A program made the translations under genes and the position numbers. A stretch of 64,000 nt of DNA from Sparassis latifolia (taxonomy: Eukaryota > Basidiomycota > Agaricomycetes > Polyporales > Sparassidaceae): NCBI GenBank assembly GCA_018466975.1, contig CM031553.1, positions 186,001 to 250,000 on the forward strand, in the 5' to 3' direction. Positions 57,976-64,000 of the stretch are shown in pieces; the first letter of the stretch is position 1, and the number at the start of each line of letters is the position of its first letter. The notes beneath the pieces were generated by a model. That model saw only the letters and a program-made list of their open reading frames with translations, was not told the DNA's origin and did no database searches.

Positions 57976-59792
57976 CTAACCCATTATCATAAATTTGATA
58001 TCACCGAACAACTGTGATAGCCCGGCGTACTTTCCCTTTTGCCACACCCAGTGAACCACAGTGAAGTACCACGTACTTGACCTTGGAGTCAAAAGCTCCT
58101 CCGGCCAAGGCTCGTGCATACCCCGAGTTGACAGCGAGACATGCGGAACCTCCTGAATCTCGTCATCACTCAGCTCATCTCCATCTCTATCTTCCAACCC
58201 ATCGCCTGACACATCGTGCTCTGCGACACCACCGCCATCAATGGGTGATGCAATGCTAAGACTGAGCGGTGCGCCTATGTTTCCAACAAGGCGCGATGCA
58301 AAGCATAGGTCTGACATGCGTGAGATGTCAAAGGATGGCCGCGAGTACGGCCCACTGGTGTCTAACATGTAGATCTCGCGGAGGTTGAGAATGAAGCTAG
58401 ACAACACCATCGGTGTGAATCTGTGTAGAGATACTGTCAGTGAAAATGATGTGAGGCTCAAGTAGAGAGGTGTAGACAGACATGTGGGTGAACAGTTGAG
58501 CGAAAGTGGCAGTCTACAAAGAGGTGAATTTTTGTGAGTGGAACATTCAAGGAGGAGTAACATTTACCTCGAGTAGGTAAGTGACTAAATAAATGATATC
58601 AAGAATGAAGAACAAGCTATATATACATCAGAATAGACATGCATCAAGACTGAATTGTGCGCACAGGAAGTGCAGAGTGCCTAAGCACGGATCAGCCATA
58701 ACATGCAGGCAATGAGACTCCATGCTTACTGTCTTGCAACAGTAGAGTAGCCAATGGTGCCTTCATTTTCACTCAACCAGCATCTTTCTTGATCTTGTAG
58801 GTGCTGGACCAAGTAACGAATAACACGATCAGGTCTGAAGTAACACAACCCGCCCACCTCACGATGATTGCTGTTCCAAAATACAACGTATGAATGAAAA
58901 GCATGAGATAACAGATTGGAAGTTATTAACTTCTGTGTCGTACGGGTGAGATAATGCACAGCTAGGCGAGCAACCACATACATGTTCAATATAGAAACGA
59001 CTTCCGCATTGTCAGCAAGGAACCACTGGACAGACATGGACTTGTCCTCCAGATCAATGATATATCCAGCAAAGACCATTATACACTGGGGTTAATCAAT
59101 GATGAGCCACCATTTTAAATTAAAAAATCCACCCACAATGATAGGAGGGAGGAATGTGGAATTTAACATGAACACCACCGCAGCATAGCGCCATGACCTG
59201 CCGCCTACCACATACACTCTTAGAGAGGTGAACACTATGTGCGTCCAAGTGAAACATTCATATCACAAGTGAGAGAAATTACAATTATTCACCTGTTGAC
59301 ACGGTACCCATGATAATACTGAAGCCTAAGGATACATAGAACATGACCACCATGCTGCCAGAGCAAGACGGGTCAGTACCTGTAAATTCTCACACACTGC
59401 AGAAACAAGATACAATACCTCTGCATCAGAATTAAGAATGTCAATGTCAGAGAGCATGTGTGGATGTGGTGTAAGTGCACAAGAAAGCCTCACATTGAAC
59501 GTCCAATTGGGTATTGAGAGCAAGTTCATGATCGCCCATCCAACACTCCCAAATTTGTTCATTAGGTACAACATTGTCACCTCAGTAAATTTGCGACGCC
59601 TCCATATGCACTCTCTCTCTTGCACAAGAATGAGTACGTGATAGTACAGTAGCAATACTCAGAAGCAAATGTGTCAGATAGTGGGGTCTGCTAACAAACC
59701 TTACAGGAATGAAGACTCACCAGAATTTGATGCCGAGCAATAGTTGTTTGGTTGTCTGGATAACGACAATACTTGATGTTAGCAAACATCAT
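57976..59792 (-). CDS. DUF6533 seven-helix-type membrane protein
   Basis: A likely start is at 59792 (MMFANIKYCRYPDNQT). The DUF6533 signature follows at about 59650-59510: LLYYHVLILVQERECIWRRR, then KFTEVTMLYLMNKFG and WAIMNLLSI. Downstream pieces also fit this family: RVYVVGGRSWRYAAVVFMLN (about 59210), VVSILNMYVVARLAVHYL (about 58990), and the C-terminal FILNLREIYMLD and RLVGNIGAPLSL before an acidic tail (DGLEDRDGDELSDDE). Several introns must join them. The ones I tried do not all keep phase, so the gene may be intact with unusual splicing or decayed. DUF6533 proteins are large Agaricomycete families of unknown function. Confidence 0.5.
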
Positions 59793-62592
59793 GAGAGGTG
59801 AAGGGTGAGGGCAGACGATGAATATCTGGCAAAAAAAGGACCCAACATCGCGAGCAATTGCCTCTCTGGCTCGGAGATCGTCGAGTTATTGGACATCTTA
59901 ATAATGCCAAATAAGCTGAAAAGTGTAGATGTTCTTTCACAGTAGAACAAGGGTCGCCTTTCAACTGAGGGGCAGTGGTTGGTATGTCTCCACCCATAAG
60001 CTGTGTTTTATGCAGCAGTTGATGTCATGGACAGGCACAGCCAAATTACTGTTTCTGCTGAGGCGTCTGCGCTCGATGTTCACTCTGTGAGTTGTTGGTA
60101 ATTAAGTGAGCAGATGCTTTTTCAGACTGTTCATTGATTGCAGAAGTGGTCGCCTACTTCGATCAAATGGAATCGCGGAACACCCTCTTGCATGAAAATT
60201 GGAGCTCAGAAGAAGTGTTGTACAAGGGCTATGTCAGACACATGACCTTCTTCCTGGGAGCCGAATCCGAGTTGTTTGTCGAGGCACGGTGGCAGGTGTG
60301 TCGCTGTGCACCTACATCAATTTTTGCATCTGATTTTCATCACCTGAATTCTGAAGCATTATTCATTATTCACCAGGTCCTAGGAGAACACTGTAAGAGT
60401 CGATGATTTGTATGCAGAGTGCTGATGCTAATGCTTTGTCTGCCCTTCTAGCCAGTCCCCTCCCGGAGATTCAAAAATTCTCGCAATAATTTGGTGCTTT
60501 CTCCAGAATCATCGAAATGTCATTTCACTTTGCTCACATAGGAATACTGCACAACATCATGTTTGCAGTCTGATCAATATATCTCGGCTCTAGACTTCAT
60601 AAGCACTTGCCCAACAAGCATCCTCAGAATCCATATGTTGCTATAATATCACTGACACTTAGCGTCAGTATCGGTGATGGATCTATATTTGACGACATGC
60701 AGGCACGTATGTCTTCATGGGTTGCCCCTTGTGCTGACGCCGAAACTTTTGCTCGCCGCTCACCATTGAAGCATTCCATTCAACTTGAAGAACCACTTTG
60801 AATCCACAGTTTTCTATTCCACAGTAGAAACAACATCAATATATCAGTGCTGGCGGTGATGTGAGCAATGGTGTTTTCTCCTCCCAGTAGATGCACATTT
60901 GGAAGATCAAACCTCAGACTTATGGTTGACACACTTCGAACTGGCATGTGGTAGGTGACAGCCTTGCGGCGAAGGACCACATCGTGACCGGTGACCTAAA
61001 GCAAACAATTTGTTGTGGTTCATGTCTGATGCATTCATTTGCAGAAATACGATCAACGAGATAGAGCTACCATCCACTTTGTAACAAACACGGGCCCCTT
61101 GAAACGTGGCACAAGTCGGTCACTGCACTGTATTATCAGCAGCGCCTGAAGCCAGGGATTCAAAAATATTGGCATTTGAACAGGGCCCACACTACTCACA
61201 AAACACCGTGCCCAACTTGCTCATCTGCTTGCTCAGTGGGGATACATACAAGCATGAGTGGTTCTGACGACGTTTCCTTGACCTGAACCGGCAGGAGTTC
61301 CCATTAAATCTCTTCCAGCAGTATCTTCTCATCCTCAACACTACTGGTATGATCACCTTCAAATTCCAGATTATACATACCAGGCATCAGGGAGAACTTA
61401 TGCTGCGCAGCTCGCCTACATTCTTAGTATAACAAAGACTGGGACCGCACGATGGGCATATGCACAATGCTGACAATAAATACCTCCCTCCCTCTTGATG
61501 GAGGACATTCAGGATGACACTGGTTTCGGTGCTGCAGGACCTTGCTGGTATCTTGTACCCGAGAGCGTAGATGAATACAAAAATCATGGGAAGACAGTCT
61601 GCCATGTGCCAGAAGATTTGAACGGTCACCCTGCCGCCACACGGAGAGTTTCAGGACTCAAGTGCTCATTAGCAGCAGTGTCCACATTCCAACCACAGTT
61701 CGTACGATTTAGAGGCAGGGGCTGTGTGCCAATTGCCATCATGGCAGTGGCATGGGTGGTGATGTCATCATCGCCATCATTTCTTTGTTGTTCCCTAGAG
61801 TCCAGTCCCATGGCAACTCACGATTGGGATATGTCGACTGAAGAATCTGCAAGTCTCGGCCATTGAGTATGAGAGGCAGTTGATTATACGTACTAATAGT
61901 GCTCTTTCTGCGAAGACAGACCTTCGAGTGAACAGTGGAAGCCTGTGATGCAGACCTCAGTCGTCCAAGTGGTATTCTAAGGTTATTCTCTGACCAGATG
62001 TTTGATAGCTTCTATGGTTGGGCCTCAGATCGGGTATCAGATTAGCGCGCAATTGTCGCCCATTTCATTTTCTTCCTAAGTGCTCAGTAGCTGAGCTACG
62101 GGGTGGAGTGTGCACGGCTCACTAAGATATCACATTCGCCATGCAATGTGGACTACTAGTCTTGCAGGTTGGGGAGAGGTGGATTCTGGCGGCGGCTCAA
62201 GCTCGGAGCGGGCTGCAATAGGCACCTCACAGGACTGCGAGGGCCCGAGAAGTCAGTGGGCGACTGGCAGCAGAGGGGCGAAATGCGAGGGGAGCCTGAG
62301 CGGAGAGATTCGTGGAATCCAACTCGAGCGTGAAGTGGCGGAAAGTCATTGAGAACATGGCTAACCACCACTAGGACGTTTGAATCAACAAGAGGAGGTG
62401 GGTGGGATGAAAAGGAGTGAGAGGCTGTAGGTGCAGGAGGAACAGACTGGCGCTTACGGCGCCTATTCCTCCGCCGTCAGCCTCTCGCTTAGTAAGCACT
62501 AGTTTGACTTAGCGCTCGCGAGCTCGCTGCTAAGCCAAACTCCACTTAGCCTCATGATACTGTCCTCGACTTACGCCACCTCTACCAAGTAC
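59793..62592. other. Mostly non-coding; possible second DUF6533 remnant
   Basis: On the minus strand, 61500-61430 reads VILNVLHQEGGRYLLSAL and 60970-60830 reads ISLRFDLPNVHLLGGEN. These resemble late DUF6533 segments, but the signature itself is missing. A plus-strand 90-codon frame at 60134-60406 is unrecognised. Confidence 0.3.
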
Positions 62593-63200
62593 TAGTCTCC
62601 CAAAGGCAGACTACAAAATCAGTCCTATGAGAGGTGGGAGGGACGGACTGATATAGGTCTGCTTTCAAACACGCCCCTTTAGCCGTCGCTCGCCATTTCA
62701 CTCGTGAACGACGATGCCGAAGCAATGCCGAGATTCCGGCCGTGTTGCCGGCCGCGGGTTCCTGCCCGAGACAGTGGCTTTTGGGTTGTTGCGTCGCGTT
62801 AACGCATTCTCGACGCCCTCGTTCATGTACGCCATCGTGAAATATGCACCCGTATCACAGTCCTGTCGGTAATGAGCCCTCTACACTAGGCTATGCGTCC
62901 ACACGGGCACTCCTCCGGTCCCATACTGCGAGCGAACAGTTGCAGTCCGCCTAACACTGGCATCCATCACCTCAGACACCCCAAACTTGGAGTAAACCAT
63001 GTAGAGATCCATGAATAATGGTAGAGTGATCAATTAGAATGAAATTATATGACAAGGACTGACAAGGAGGATGCCGCCTCTCGCTGAAGGCAACGCGTCG
63101 CGCTCTACAAGATCGACGCGACGCGTTTCGGAGATCAACCTGCTTATGTAACTCTGAAATGGCGAGCGACGGTGTTTACCCCTCAAATGAAAGCAGACTA
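62593..63200 (-). mobile_element. Mutator-like non-autonomous element, copy 2
   Basis: The ends (TAGTCTCCC left, GCAGACTA right) and inner GTCTGCTTTCAAA motif match copy 1 (46587-47343) in inverted orientation. It is flanked by a perfect 9-bp duplication ACCAAGTAC (62584-62592 and 63201-63209). At 608 bp it has no transposase. The right-side ~65 bp and the segment around 62690-62800 are the best conserved between the two copies. Confidence 0.75.
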
Positions 63201-63555
63201 ACCAAGTACTGCCTATAGCTGATTGTGCGATATTCAAGCCGTGTCTCCATGCCCGACTTGCTCTGCTGAGCGTTCTCACTGTCTCTATACCGCTGTTTGT
63301 TCCCGTCACTCCAACCGAGGCGCGCCATGCATGGCTTGACGCCGACTAAGCGCTAAAGGCCGTCCAGGTCACTTTCTTAGCAGAAGAAATCATCTTGGAT
63401 AGCCAGGTATCATCCTGTGTAGATGCGGGTCCCACGTTCTCAGTGAGTCGGCGGGGGCATCGCAGAGGGAAGTGTAATGGTGAACGTTCGCAAAATTGAG
63501 AAGAAAGACTGAGAAAGAGGCAGTCCACAGTGCGCAAGCGTTGGGCTCGTTAACC

Positions 63556-63605
63556 AGCCTCTAGTATATAGGAAGAAAGAGTCGTTCCTCTATATAGAGG
63601 CTGGA
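63556..63605. repeat. Hairpin beside terminal TIR element
   Basis: CCAGCCTCTAGTATATAGGA pairs with TCCTCTATATAGAGGCTGG across a short loop (one bulged base). It lies directly next to the inverted-repeat element at 63607-63973. Confidence 0.55.
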
Positions 63606-63606
63606 T

Positions 63607-63973
63607 CCTCGTATGAGGGGGCTTCTGAGAGGTCCCCCGTGGGAACGGCGGAGTTTGACCATGCCGACGGCGCGGCCAAAATGCGTACAAAACTTGAGAT
63701 GTGAAGGAGGCAATGTGACATACGACGCATACAAAAATTTTAGCATAGCTTCCAGGAAATGAGTGGCAATTTTTTCAGCACTTTTCGCCCGCTGAACTAT
63801 TGTGCAATGCATTTATTTTCCTACTGCACAGAGGGAGCTCGGCGTTCACCCGAGCAGAAGCTCGCGTCATGATCATGTGCAAATCATGTGAGGGCAAGCT
63901 GCCGTTGCGCCGACGTCAATATTCAAACTCAACGTTTCCCATGGGGGACCTCTCAGAGGCCTCTCATACGAGG
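63607..63973. mobile_element. TIR element with ~38-bp inverted ends
   Basis: The left end (CCTCGTATGAGGGGGCTTCT, continuing to about 63645) is inverted at 63936-63973 with a few mismatches. No target duplication is clear and the interior is non-coding. The family cannot be assigned. Confidence 0.55.
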
Positions 63974-64000
63974 TTCGAGACTACGCAAGCGTCAGCCATG

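Noticed and set aside
125..63126. Recurrent ACGCGT (MluI cell-cycle box) inside repeats
   Set aside because: I count about eleven sites by eye, not more than expected by chance in 64 kb. They recur mainly because the repeats do.

Overview
The window looks like a gene-poor, repeat-rich accessory region of a filamentous basidiomycete (Agaricomycete, plausibly a wood-decay polypore). The evidence is many phase-consistent introns of about 50-70 nt with GTNNGY donors, a DUF6533 membrane protein, a Crinkler-type kinase, an OTT_1508-type deaminase, a Copia element primed by initiator tRNA, and Ser-rich GPI-type proteins. Much of the coding material is broken, so models were built by joining frames at plausible splice sites.

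Layout. 1-3640: GC-rich sequence holding a long dispersed repeat (R1a) and a small secreted Ser-rich protein. 3640-8855: first copy of a repeat unit that also occurs at about 25720-30245 and 33990-38310. Each unit ends with the same two-exon gene for a ~485-residue nuclear-looking protein. The first unit also carries a captured kinase fragment and a mariner-type MITE. 9017-17000: a minus-strand OTT_1508-like deaminase gene cut in two by a 4.8 kb Copia retrotransposon. The Copia LTRs and 5-bp target duplication are nearly perfect, but its single gag-pol frame has nine nonsense codons. 17245-18080: R1b, the inverted partner of R1a. 18200-25760: a foldback element and two broken aminoglycoside-phosphotransferase-like (APH) kinase genes. 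32368-33985: a broken DUF2235 hydrolase ending at a hAT-like terminus. 38564-41106: a Crinkler-kinase gene. 42560-46116: F-box, Ser-rich and SET-domain remnants. 46587-47343 and 62593-63200: two inverted copies of a Mutator-like non-autonomous element with perfect 9-bp target duplications. 48092-53589: the healthiest part, with an intact MFS transporter, a two-BTB protein and an intact GPI-type protein. 57000-64000: minisatellites, an LTR-like segment, a DUF6533 gene and a terminal foldback element.

The genes do not form a pathway. The intact housekeeping-like block (transporter, BTB, GPI protein) sits inside an island of proteins often linked to biological conflict and lineage-specific expansion: deaminase, Crinkler kinase, DUF2235/Tle1-like hydrolase, APH-type kinases and F-box. 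Most of these are pseudogenes. The stop codons in the Copia element and in the disrupted deaminase are all explicable by C-to-T changes, which suggests cytosine-methylation-associated or RIP-like decay. The most interesting undescribed item is the triplicated ~485-aa protein, with basic nuclear-localisation clusters and a SUMO-interaction-like motif, on a mosaic repeat unit.
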